A stretch of 64,000 nucleotides of DNA from PSRF01 sp051000815 (GTDB lineage Bacteria; Acidobacteriota; Blastocatellia; Pyrinomonadales; Pyrinomonadaceae), in the NCBI GenBank assembly GCA_051000815.1, contig JBPCNX010000098.1, positions 62,001 through 126,000 on the forward strand, in the 5' to 3' direction. How positions within the stretch are numbered: the first letter of the stretch is position 1; each line of letters begins with the position of its first letter. Below the pieces are notes generated by a model, which was given only the letters and a program-made list of their open reading frames with translations, was not told the origin of the DNA and did no database searches. Both the position numbers and the translations under genes were made by a program. Below are positions 26,731 through 34,538 of this stretch, in pieces.

Positions 26731-28383
26731 TCAGGGAATTAACTTCCAGTTGTTGGTCGGCGTCGTGGGAATCCTCTTATTACGCTCAACCCAATCAATA
26801 ATCAATTCTCGTATCTCTGAGCTTGAGCGATAAACGACGGGAGCATCCTTGTACATCTTGTAGCCACCACCGCCGTTAACCCGGTAGTTGTTCGTGGCCA
26901 AACGCAAAGTCTGCGTCGGCGTCAGCGGCTTCCCGCGAAAGCGTAGATTCTGTATCCGATCACCGATGGGGCGTCTGATATCGATTTCATACTCCACGCC
27001 CTCAGCCAGATCGAAGTTGTATGCAGGAATTTTATCGTCTACCAAATCAACCGGCGACTTGCCCGGTTCATAAGGCCGAAAATATTTTGCCGAGTGTTCA
27101 AGCGCCTCCTTCAACTGTTGCCCGGTCACTTCGAGCACCACGAGAGTGTTCTCGTAAACGTAAAGCCCGGCAATGTCGCGCACTGTCACGGGTCCTCGCG
27201 GAATGCGCGCATCGAGGTTGAAAGGCGCGACCATCGATACGTCAGCTTTGCCGGAATCCAGTTGCACACGCTGGATCAAGTCCAGGATCGCAGTATCGCG
27301 GAAACGTGCTTCCTTAGCCGTTAATTCATCCGCTGATTCGCCAATCACTTGCGACAGCCACTGCTGCGTTTCCGCGTGGTAGGGCTCGGCCAGTTTCAGC
27401 ACTTCCAGATCTGGTTCCACTTTGTCGTCCACAGGAATCGTGCGTGCGGCTTTCGCATAGACGCGCCAACCATCGCCGTTATTCTCCATGTAGAAATCTG
27501 CGCGGGCGAGATGACGGCCCCAGTAGTTCGCCTGAGTCATCAAAACGCCGTTTAAGTAAACTGAAGGCGTGTCGCGGTGCGTGTGACCCATGAAGATCGC
27601 ATCGACCCCGGGAACCTCGCGGGCGATCGCGCCTGCCCGGTTCTCATTGGGTGCCTGCCCGGGATTGGTTTCGCCGGTGCGCAGATCCTCTTCGAGACCC
27701 ATGTGCATCGTTATGATAACCAGATCCGCGCGTTCTTTGTTGCGCAGCTCGGCAACCCACTTTTTCGCTTCAGCCACTGGTTCACGAAATTCAAGGCCGG
27801 CGTAGTTGGGAACATTCTCCCAGTTGGGAATGCCGGGTGTCGTCAGCCCAAGGATGCCAACTCGCACCCCAGAAATTTTTTTAACCAGGTAGGGCTTGTA
27901 ATACGTTTCCGCAGTTCCTTTCTTATAAGTGTTGGCAGAGAGCCAGGGAAATTCAGCTTCGCCGCGCGCCTTCTCCAGCACCTGCAAACCGAAGTTGTAT
28001 TCGTGATTACCAACCGCCATTGCGTCGTAATGCAACGAGCTCATGACCAGCATCATCGGATCGCGAGGCTTGTTGTTTTTCTTATTGTGATAGTACTCGA
28101 CTGGAGTCCCCTGGATAGTGTCACCCGAATCGACGAGCAATGCGGTTGGATTGTCTTTTCGCGCGCGCGCGATAAGCGTCGCAATCTTTGCCAGACCGCG
28201 GTTGTCGGGTTTGTTTGTGTAGTAGTCAAGTGGATAGATGTTGCCGTGAAGATCGGTCGTTCCCAGGACGGTAATCTGGACGCGTTTCGGATTCGCGTTC
28301 TGACCCGCGACGGTGAGGACGAAAATGACGAGCCCCAGTGCCAAAATCGCTGGGACAAATAATAACTTTCGCTGAAGTTTCAT
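26731..28383 (-). CDS. Exported 5'-nucleotidase / metallophosphatase (UshA family)
   Basis: A secreted bifunctional metallophosphatase of 550 residues. The signal peptide (about 1-28) is followed by the calcineurin-like domain with its metal ligands in GTTDLHGN, DSGDTIQGTP, GNHEYNFG and GHTHRD, then the 5'-nucleotidase C-terminal domain (KADVSMVAPFNLDARIPRG and VNGGGGYKMYKD). It dephosphorylates nucleotides outside the cytoplasmic membrane so that phosphate and nucleoside can be taken up. AAGGTG lies 5 nt before the ATG, and the gene starts 9 nt after the glycosyltransferase stop, so the two form an operon. Confidence 0.93.
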   Translation of the reverse strand: MKLQRKLLFVPAILALGLVIFVLTVAGQNANPKRVQITVLGTTDLHGNIYPLDYYTNKPDNRGLAKIATLIARARKDNPTALLVDSGDTIQGTPVEYYHNKKNNKPRDPMMLVMSSLHYDAMAVGNHEYNFGLQVLEKARGEAEFPWLSANTYKKGTAETYYKPYLVKKISGVRVGILGLTTPGIPNWENVPNYAGLEFREPVAEAKKWVAELRNKERADLVIITMHMGLEEDLRTGETNPGQAPNENRAGAIAREVPGVDAIFMGHTHRDTPSVYLNGVLMTQANYWGRHLARADFYMENNGDGWRVYAKAARTIPVDDKVEPDLEVLKLAEPYHAETQQWLSQVIGESADELTAKEARFRDTAILDLIQRVQLDSGKADVSMVAPFNLDARIPRGPVTVRDIAGLYVYENTLVVLEVTGQQLKEALEHSAKYFRPYEPGKSPVDLVDDKIPAYNFDLAEGVEYEIDIRRPIGDRIQNLRFRGKPLTPTQTLRLATNNYRVNGGGGYKMYKDAPVVYRSSSEIRELIIDWVERNKRIPTTPTNNWKLIP

Positions 28384-28392
28384 GCTTGCACC

Positions 28393-30072
28393 TTAGCGAG
28401 GTTGGCTCGGACCGGCAAACACCTCGCAGGCCGTCAGTCCCCTTACTTTGACTTCGTAAACTTTACGAAAGTTTGCTCGAATGAAAGCCAGTTTCTCGCG
28501 ATTTTCAAAATACGTGCGACCGCGCTGAACTATGAAATAGGCGGAGTCAGTAACCTTGGCGGGATTAAAATCAGGGGCGGATATAGCCTGCAATTTCAAG
28601 TCCGGGCGTGAGAATTTCCCCAGATAGTAGTGAGCGACCGGGGGAGCCTCCTGGGCAATTGTTGCGGCCTGTGGCGCGGTGTCGCAAACGAATTTTATCG
28701 CCTCGCGCAAACCGTCGTCATAAAACTCATCGTGAGGGAAAAAGTAACCGGCCTTATCGGCGGCCAGCGCGTTTGTATAGAGAGCGTAATGCGGGTGGTT
28801 GGCAAGAGCTATCGAGGCAGGCCACAGGACAAAGATCAAGACCGCAATCGCAGAAACTGCGACTGTTGCGTATTTGAAGTCTTTCATCCTGGCCGTGAGC
28901 AACTTAATCATCGCCATCACGCCCACGGCAGCGAGCATGTAAACAATTGGCATCAAGGAGAGCGTGTAACGCAACCACTTTCCCCCAATCAGCGAAAAAG
29001 GAATTATCCAAAAGAGGAACATGAAGAGGAGAAAAGCATGACCGTGGTGGCGCCGCCGTTTGATCGAAACGAAGAGACCGACGAGAAAGGCTGCGAGAAC
29101 TACTAAGGGAATCTTGATCGCCATGAAGAGCACGTAAAAATAAAGAGGCGTGCCCCAGAACGGCGTGCTCGACATATTGTTTTTGTACAGCTGGTCGCCA
29201 ATAAGATACCCGGTGTGCACTAAAAGCTGGCCGCCCATGTAGGCGTTCAGGTACTGCCAAACCTGCGGCAACAAGATCGCGGGATTTGCGATCAGGAAGA
29301 CCACAAGAATCAGGAGATAGTAAATGGTGGGCGCCTTGCCACTGGGTTCACCCGGCTGGCGCGGTCGCACGTGAAACTTGTGATGATACAGAGCATTAAG
29401 TCCGTAGTAATGAGGAAAATATTTTGAGGCCAGCATCAGGCCAAAAGATGTGGCGCTGAGCAGATAGTTGCGCCGCTTTCCCGCCTGGTCAGCGGGAGGA
29501 ATCTGCTTTGCGCGCAGGTAGAAATAGAAGGCAAAGAGAGTAAAAAACACCAACAGCGTATCTTCCTTCCCAATGCGATTCATGGCGATGGCGTTGATGC
29601 CGAAGGCCCAAAAAGCGGCCGCAAGCAAACCGGTCCAGCGATCGAAGAAGGCCGCCGTCAGTAGGAACAGCGGTACGACGGTAAGCGCGCCGAAAATCGC
29701 ATTCGGAAACCGGAGAGCAAATTCGTCGCTAATTGTGTGGGAACTGCCGACACGCGCGGCAGTCGTTAGCGAAAGGAACATCAACGCCTTCATCAGCATT
29801 GGGTGTTCTGCGTTTGCCGAGATATCCCCGCGCTGATAAGAGCGCACCGCGTCGAGTTTATTGATCTCGTCTTCGGCGAATCCGAGCGCGCCCAGATTGC
29901 TGGCGCGCAGACCAAAACCGAGAACGATGAAGATTGTGAGCGTGCCGACTACGATCCAATCGAGGTTGGCGACCAGGCCTTTATGACTGGCGACTTCTCT
30001 TGAGGACCAATGAGTGTGCTCCGGGGCAATCTCAGCAAGCGTCGCTGAACTGCTTTTTGAATTACCTGACAA
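28393..30072 (-). CDS. GT39-type membrane glycosyltransferase (ArnT/PMT-like)
   Basis: A polytopic membrane enzyme of 559 residues with about 10-12 hydrophobic segments. It uses a polyprenyl-phosphate sugar as donor and acts on the outer face of the inner membrane. The first extracellular loop carries the acidic motif FAEDEINKLDAV and NAEHP typical of the family; the C-terminal 130 residues are soluble. The start is TTG at 30072, supported by a strong GGAGGGG 7 nt upstream. It is upstream of and nearly joined to the 5'-nucleotidase. The acceptor (lipid or protein) cannot be told. Confidence 0.85.
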   Translation of the reverse strand: MSGNSKSSSATLAEIAPEHTHWSSREVASHKGLVANLDWIVVGTLTIFIVLGFGLRASNLGALGFAEDEINKLDAVRSYQRGDISANAEHPMLMKALMFLSLTTAARVGSSHTISDEFALRFPNAIFGALTVVPLFLLTAAFFDRWTGLLAAAFWAFGINAIAMNRIGKEDTLLVFFTLFAFYFYLRAKQIPPADQAGKRRNYLLSATSFGLMLASKYFPHYYGLNALYHHKFHVRPRQPGEPSGKAPTIYYLLILVVFLIANPAILLPQVWQYLNAYMGGQLLVHTGYLIGDQLYKNNMSSTPFWGTPLYFYVLFMAIKIPLVVLAAFLVGLFVSIKRRRHHGHAFLLFMFLFWIIPFSLIGGKWLRYTLSLMPIVYMLAAVGVMAMIKLLTARMKDFKYATVAVSAIAVLIFVLWPASIALANHPHYALYTNALAADKAGYFFPHDEFYDDGLREAIKFVCDTAPQAATIAQEAPPVAHYYLGKFSRPDLKLQAISAPDFNPAKVTDSAYFIVQRGRTYFENREKLAFIRANFRKVYEVKVRGLTACEVFAGPSQPR

Positions 30073-30258
30073 TCAACGTCCCCTCCAATTGCTCGTGTGG
30101 TGAATGGGCCAATTATAGACGAATCTGACGCTGATTGTTTACAGGGTAGGTGTGTGCAGAAGCTAGCCAGCTTTCGCTCGGGCGGCTGTCAAACTCCCAG
30201 GGCGCTGTCCATAAGCTGGAGTTTGCTAACGCCTTCGAGGTTCCTTACACTGGCGACA

Positions 30259-31356
30259 ATGGACAATCTCATCCGTTCCAATCTTCAACAGCGACCCATT
30301 CGTACGCTTGTGAGCGTTGCCGGCGTTGCGCTCGGCGTGACGCTGGTTATGTTGTTTACGGGCCTGACTCGCGGCATGTCAAACGACATGGCACGGCGCG
30401 CATCGAATTTGCGCGCCGAGATAATTTTTACCCGCCCCGGTTCCATGCAGTTAACATCGTCCACCTCGAATCTCAGCACCAAATATGTCGATTTATTGAA
30501 GCAGATCGAAGGTGTCGAAGATGCGTTGCCGGTGATCGTCCAGGTGTTGCAAGGCAATCGCGGTTTTGGTCTCGAGCGAATCGAGGGTGTCGACTGGGAG
30601 CCTTTCTCAAGAATGAATGACATCCGTCTCATCGCGGGACGTGCTCCTCAAGCGAATGATGAAGTGGTGGTTGACGAGACAAAGGTACGTAACAACAAAC
30701 TCACGACCAGCAGCGTTTTGAATCTGATTGGCGAAAAGCCTTATCGCGTTGTGGGAATCTATTCGCCTGAATCCACAGCGCGCGTGAAGATGTCGTTGCG
30801 GGCCATGCAGGAAGCTTTCGAGGCAATCGACAAATGTACTTACATCATGGTGAAAGTCCGTGATGGAATTGACAAAGCTGTGGTTGCGAAACGCATTTCG
30901 GAACAATTGCCGGGGAACAAAGTGCAGTTTACCGAAGACGTTTTCGTGAGTCCTGAGCGAAGCATTCCTTATCTTCCCGTGTTTTTGCGCGTGCTCGTCG
31001 GACTCGCTGCGGTGGTGAGTGCAGTTGTCGTCATGCTGGCAATGTATACGACGATCACTGAGAGAACCCGCGAGATAGGGATCCTGAAAGCGTTAGGCGC
31101 ATCGCGCGGCTACATCATCGGTCTGATCGAAAAGGAGGCGCTGCTGATCAGCGCTATTGGCCTGGTCGCCGGCTTTATTGGCTCGTTTGTAATTGGGTAT
31201 CTGATCCAGCGCTTCTACGGATTGCTCTTCGAGTTCAGCTGGACCTGGGGTTTAACGGCGGCGGCAATCGGAATTCTGGGTGGAGCTCTAGGTGCTCTCT
31301 ATCCGGCGCTGCGTGCCTCGAATCTCGATCCCGTTAGCGCGCTGGCGCACGAATAG
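30259..31356 (+). CDS. MacB/FtsX-type ABC transporter permease
   Basis: A 365-residue inner-membrane permease with one N-terminal membrane segment (about 20-38), a large periplasmic domain (about 45-235) and three C-terminal segments with the family motif TERTREIGILKALGASRGYI. I start at the ATG at 30259, where homology begins; the open frame extends 54 codons upstream with no family features. No ATPase gene is adjacent, so it must share an ATPase encoded elsewhere. Such pairs move lipoproteins, peptides or drugs, or act as signal transducers. It is divergent from the GT39 gene. Confidence 0.88.
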   Translation: MDNLIRSNLQQRPIRTLVSVAGVALGVTLVMLFTGLTRGMSNDMARRASNLRAEIIFTRPGSMQLTSSTSNLSTKYVDLLKQIEGVEDALPVIVQVLQGNRGFGLERIEGVDWEPFSRMNDIRLIAGRAPQANDEVVVDETKVRNNKLTTSSVLNLIGEKPYRVVGIYSPESTARVKMSLRAMQEAFEAIDKCTYIMVKVRDGIDKAVVAKRISEQLPGNKVQFTEDVFVSPERSIPYLPVFLRVLVGLAAVVSAVVVMLAMYTTITERTREIGILKALGASRGYIIGLIEKEALLISAIGLVAGFIGSFVIGYLIQRFYGLLFEFSWTWGLTAAAIGILGGALGALYPALRASNLDPVSALAHE

Positions 31357-31357
31357 G

Positions 31358-31442
31358 AAAGTCCCAAGTCTCAAGTCCCAAGTCCCAGGTCTGAGACTCG
31401 AGACCTGAGACTTGAGACTTGGACTTGAGATATGAGGTCTCA
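31358..31442. repeat. Inverted word array, GTCTCAAG family
   Basis: Left words CAAGTCTCAAGTCCCAAGTC, right words GAGACCTGAGACTTGAGACT, starting immediately after the permease stop and ending 8 nt before the stop of the convergent flippase-like gene. It fills the whole gap. The family recurs at 9021 and 36829. Confidence 0.85.
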
Positions 31443-31450
31443 GATCCGTT

Positions 31451-32515
31451 CTACGTCGCAGCGTCGCCAATCGCCTCATCTCCTTGGTCCGCTGCTGCGC
31501 GTAGCGAAAGACCTCGTCTCACCATTAACGTCACACCGACTGCTGTCCAGAAAATATCACGCGCCTTGCGCACAATCGCCAGCGTGACCCCAACCGCCGT
31601 TGTAAAGCCCAGCACCTTCGCCAACATCCCGGTTCCCGCTTCATCAACGCCTGTGCGCAACGGCACAAACTTGAAGACCACGTTGATCACGCGGTTTACC
31701 GACTCGAGAATAAATGCGGTGAACAACGTGGGAGCAAGCGTATCGCTGATGAAAGACAGCGTAGTGTAAATCTCCAGGACGCCGGCCATGTGAAAACAAA
31801 GCTCCAGCCCGAAGATCGCGAGGAAGCGACTGCGGTTTCGATCATAGAAGCCGTAGATGCGTTCCTCGAGAGTACGGGTGCGAGTAGTCGCTCGTTCAAT
31901 CCAGCTGCGAGCGGTGGTTCGGTTGCTGAGAAACACGAACAGGCCGCTAAGGAACCGCCAGCGCTTATGTATCACCAGGTAACCAAGCAGAGCCACCACC
32001 GCGAGGGTGACAAGAATAATGATTGCCGCATAACGCAGCCCTTTTGGTAACGGGAAAGACAGCAGCAATGCGGTTGTCCCGGAAAAAATGAAGAGCACTA
32101 CGGAGAGACTGTAGAAAATATTTTCGATGGCGAGAGCTGACAGTCCGGCCATCATCGGAACGCGATGTCTGACGAACGCGGCTTTAGATGGTTCGCTCAC
32201 CGCCATACTCGCCAGCGGTATGATATTGCCGAGCGCGTCGCCCATTATCCGTGCGGCGAAGGCGTCGCGGAAACGCAGTTGGTGCGGTGCCTCTAAGCAC
32301 TTGGTCCACGCCAGCGATCGAACAATAAGGCGAGTAGCGGAAATCATTATGACCAGCAGAAACGCGATTCCCAGTCGCTGTATCCCGTCAACGATTTGCG
32401 AAACGCCTGCTTTCCTGACCGTGTAAGCAAAGAGTAATAGCCCAAGAACTGCAAAGATGATTCCCACGGGCGCAAACCTTCTTGATTTGCTTCCCCTCTT
32501 TAACTGTTCAGACAT
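31451..32515 (-). CDS. Lysyl-PG-synthase-type flippase-like membrane protein
   Basis: A polytopic inner-membrane protein of 354 residues with about 8 hydrophobic segments, of the UPF0104/LPG_synthase_TM group. Family members are integral membrane proteins near lipid or glycan pathways and are often called flippase-like; the substrate is unknown. Visible motifs include a VRSLAWTKCL region and a C-terminal FVPLRTGVDEAGTG. I start at the ATG at 32515 (AGGAACG upstream); the frame runs 31 codons further but without coding character. It converges with the permease gene, from which it is separated only by a word array. Confidence 0.82.
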   Translation of the reverse strand: MSEQLKRGSKSRRFAPVGIIFAVLGLLLFAYTVRKAGVSQIVDGIQRLGIAFLLVIMISATRLIVRSLAWTKCLEAPHQLRFRDAFAARIMGDALGNIIPLASMAVSEPSKAAFVRHRVPMMAGLSALAIENIFYSLSVVLFIFSGTTALLLSFPLPKGLRYAAIIILVTLAVVALLGYLVIHKRWRFLSGLFVFLSNRTTARSWIERATTRTRTLEERIYGFYDRNRSRFLAIFGLELCFHMAGVLEIYTTLSFISDTLAPTLFTAFILESVNRVINVVFKFVPLRTGVDEAGTGMLAKVLGFTTAVGVTLAIVRKARDIFWTAVGVTLMVRRGLSLRAAADQGDEAIGDAAT

Positions 32516-32875
32516 TAGTGCGTTCCTGGCGAAGGCTCCGGGCAATGAATTTTGAATGTGATGGCAATCCATATCATGCATCCCCGAGGTACATGGAGCA
32601 AGCGACATGCCCGCGAGGCGCCAGCGTCAGCTTCAGGTTTTGGGCCTCGGCGTGGGCGAGGCAAGCGGGAGCAGCACCGTGTGTCGGATATGAATACCAG
32701 GTGTCGGATTTTCAACGGTGTAAACTAAAAACCCGGTAACTTGAAACTCTAAGCTGACCTCATCCTATGCGGGCCTTTTGCCTTTAACTTTTCGGTTGAT
32801 TATGATGCTAGCCGTTCAAGCCATACATTTCTTTTAATAAGGTAAGCGGGCATCTCGACTGGAGCAGAGGTGAAG
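32516..32875. other. Intergenic region between divergent genes
   Basis: 360 nt between the flippase-like gene and the acyl-CoA dehydrogenase. I see a direct repeat GTGTCGGAT (twice, 11 nt apart, about 32681-32710) and AT-rich stretches suited to promoters near 32800-32840, but no recognisable gene or RNA. Confidence 0.4.
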
Positions 32876-34057
32876 ATGAGTCAAAGTCAAACAGCAATCG
32901 AGTCGGGGTTAGGGAGCCCGCTGACAACCCTCTCGGAAGATGAGCAGATGTTTCGCGCCAGCGTCCGCGAGTTTGCCGAAGGCGAATTGCGGCCGCGCGT
33001 TGACAAGATGGAAGAGGAAGCCAAGCTCGATCCGGCGTTAATTAAACAGTGCTTCGAGCTCGGGTTGATGGGAATCGAAACGCCGGAAGAATTTGGCGGC
33101 GCCGGCGCCTCCTTTTTCACTGCCATCCTCGCCGTCGAAGAACTCTCGCGCGTGGATGCGTCGGTAGGTGTGTTTGTGGACGTGCAAAACACGCTCGTCA
33201 ATAACGCGCTGATTCGCTGGGGTAGTCCTGAACAACAGAAGAAATATTTGAACCAGCTGGCTACTGAACGCGTCGGGGCTTATGCCTTGAGCGAGGCCGG
33301 ATCAGGCTCGGATGCGTTTGCAATGCAGACCCGCGCAGTCGATCAGGGTGATCACTACCTGATCAATGGCCGTAAGCTCTGGATCACCAATGGCAACGAA
33401 GCGGAAATCTTTGTCCTCTTCGCCAACGCCAATCCGGAAGCCGGTTACCGCGGCATCACCGCATTTATCATCGAGAAAAGTTTTACGGGATTCTCAGTTG
33501 GGAAAAAAGAGAACAAACTAGGTATTCGCGCCTCTTCGACGACGGAGTTAATTCTCGAAGACTGCCAGGTGCCCAGGGAAAATGTACTCGGCGAATTAGG
33601 CAAGGGCTATAAGACGTCGATCGAAACTTTGAACGAAGGGCGCATCGGCATTGGAGCTCAGATGATCGGCATCGCGCGCGGCGCGCTCGACGCCGCTCTT
33701 GCATACACGAGTGAGCGGCAGCAATTTGGCAAGTCGATCAACCAGTTCCAGGGTGTGCAGTTTCAATTGGCTGAAATGGCGACTGAGTTGGAAGCCGCGC
33801 GGTTGCTGGTTTACAACGCCGCTCGGATGAAGGACGCGGGGATGAACTTCGTTAAGGAGGCCGCGATTGCCAAGCTGTACGCCTCGCGGGCAGCTGAACG
33901 AATCAGTTCGGTGGCAATTGAGCTGTATGGCGGATATGGGTTTGTTAAGGACTACCCCGTTGAAAAGTTTTGGCGCGATTCGAAGATCGGCTCGATTTAC
34001 GAAGGCACTTCCAACATGCAATTGCAGACGATTGCGAAGCTGATGATCGGAAAGTGA
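32876..34057 (+). CDS. Acyl-CoA dehydrogenase
   Basis: FAD-dependent dehydrogenase of acyl-CoA thioesters (fatty acid or branched-chain amino acid breakdown), 393 residues, full length. N-terminal helical, middle beta and C-terminal helical domains are all present; FAD/substrate motifs YALSEAGSGSDA and WITNG are visible, and the catalytic base is Glu376 in IYEGTSNMQ, the position used by short- and branched-chain types. AGAGG lies 5 nt before the ATG at 32876. A GTG two codons upstream is possible. With a branched-chain-type 2-oxo acid dehydrogenase in the same window it could serve branched-chain amino acid catabolism, but it is not in that operon. Confidence 0.94.
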   Translation: MSQSQTAIESGLGSPLTTLSEDEQMFRASVREFAEGELRPRVDKMEEEAKLDPALIKQCFELGLMGIETPEEFGGAGASFFTAILAVEELSRVDASVGVFVDVQNTLVNNALIRWGSPEQQKKYLNQLATERVGAYALSEAGSGSDAFAMQTRAVDQGDHYLINGRKLWITNGNEAEIFVLFANANPEAGYRGITAFIIEKSFTGFSVGKKENKLGIRASSTTELILEDCQVPRENVLGELGKGYKTSIETLNEGRIGIGAQMIGIARGALDAALAYTSERQQFGKSINQFQGVQFQLAEMATELEAARLLVYNAARMKDAGMNFVKEAAIAKLYASRAAERISSVAIELYGGYGFVKDYPVEKFWRDSKIGSIYEGTSNMQLQTIAKLMIGK

Positions 34058-34062
34058 TGAAA

Positions 34063-34163
34063 TTGCCGATTGGCGATTGCCAATTGCCAATTGGCAGGCA
34101 GCACTTCGCAGTTCTCAGAGTCAAGAGTGAGTAGGCATTATCTAATCGGAAATCGCCAATCCT
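34063..34163. repeat. Word array, CGATTGGCGATTGCCAATT family
   Basis: Left words (34063-34094) GCCGATTGGCGATTGCCAAT and CCAATTGGC; right words (34146-34163) ATCGGAAATCGCCAATCC. It fills the gap between the acyl-CoA dehydrogenase and the TPR gene. The left part is itself palindromic (GCCAATTGGC). Confidence 0.6.
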
Positions 34164-34168
34164 TTACT

Positions 34169-34480
34169 ATGAGTCGCATCGAAGTCTTCAAACAGATTCT
34201 CGAAACTGACCCGAGCAACAGCACTGTGCTGTTCGGTCTCGCCAAGGAATATGAGAAGGCGGGTGACAACGAACAGCTGATCGCCATTCTCGATCGATAC
34301 CTTGCCAGCGCCGACGATGAGGGCAACGCCTACGGAATGCTGGCTTCAGCCTACGAGCGTACGGGTCAGCGCGATCAGGCCAAAACGGTGTATGAACGCG
34401 GCATCGCTGCTGCCATGTCCCACGGGCACCCGTCGATGGCTGAGGAGTATCGCACGATCCTGGCAACCGAGTTCCTATAG
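34169..34480 (+). CDS. Small TPR-repeat protein
   Basis: A soluble protein of 103 residues that is almost wholly tetratricopeptide repeat: three helix pairs (NSTVLFGLAKEYEKAGD, GNAYGMLASAYERTGQ and a final EEYRTILATEFL). It probably binds another protein. The start at 34169 is chosen because the upstream frame lies in a repeat. It is between an acyl-CoA dehydrogenase and the fused E1 gene, same strand, but no functional link is visible. Confidence 0.75.
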   Translation: MSRIEVFKQILETDPSNSTVLFGLAKEYEKAGDNEQLIAILDRYLASADDEGNAYGMLASAYERTGQRDQAKTVYERGIAAAMSHGHPSMAEEYRTILATEFL

Positions 34481-34538
34481 TCAGCTTTGGCATCTGCGAA
34501 CGCGCGCGTAATGATCGGCGGCTATCCCGGTAAATATT

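Noticed and set aside
27577..28362. 261-codon plus-strand frame opposite the 5'-nucleotidase
   Set aside because: Antisense to conserved metallophosphatase motifs, so it is only a by-product of codon bias.
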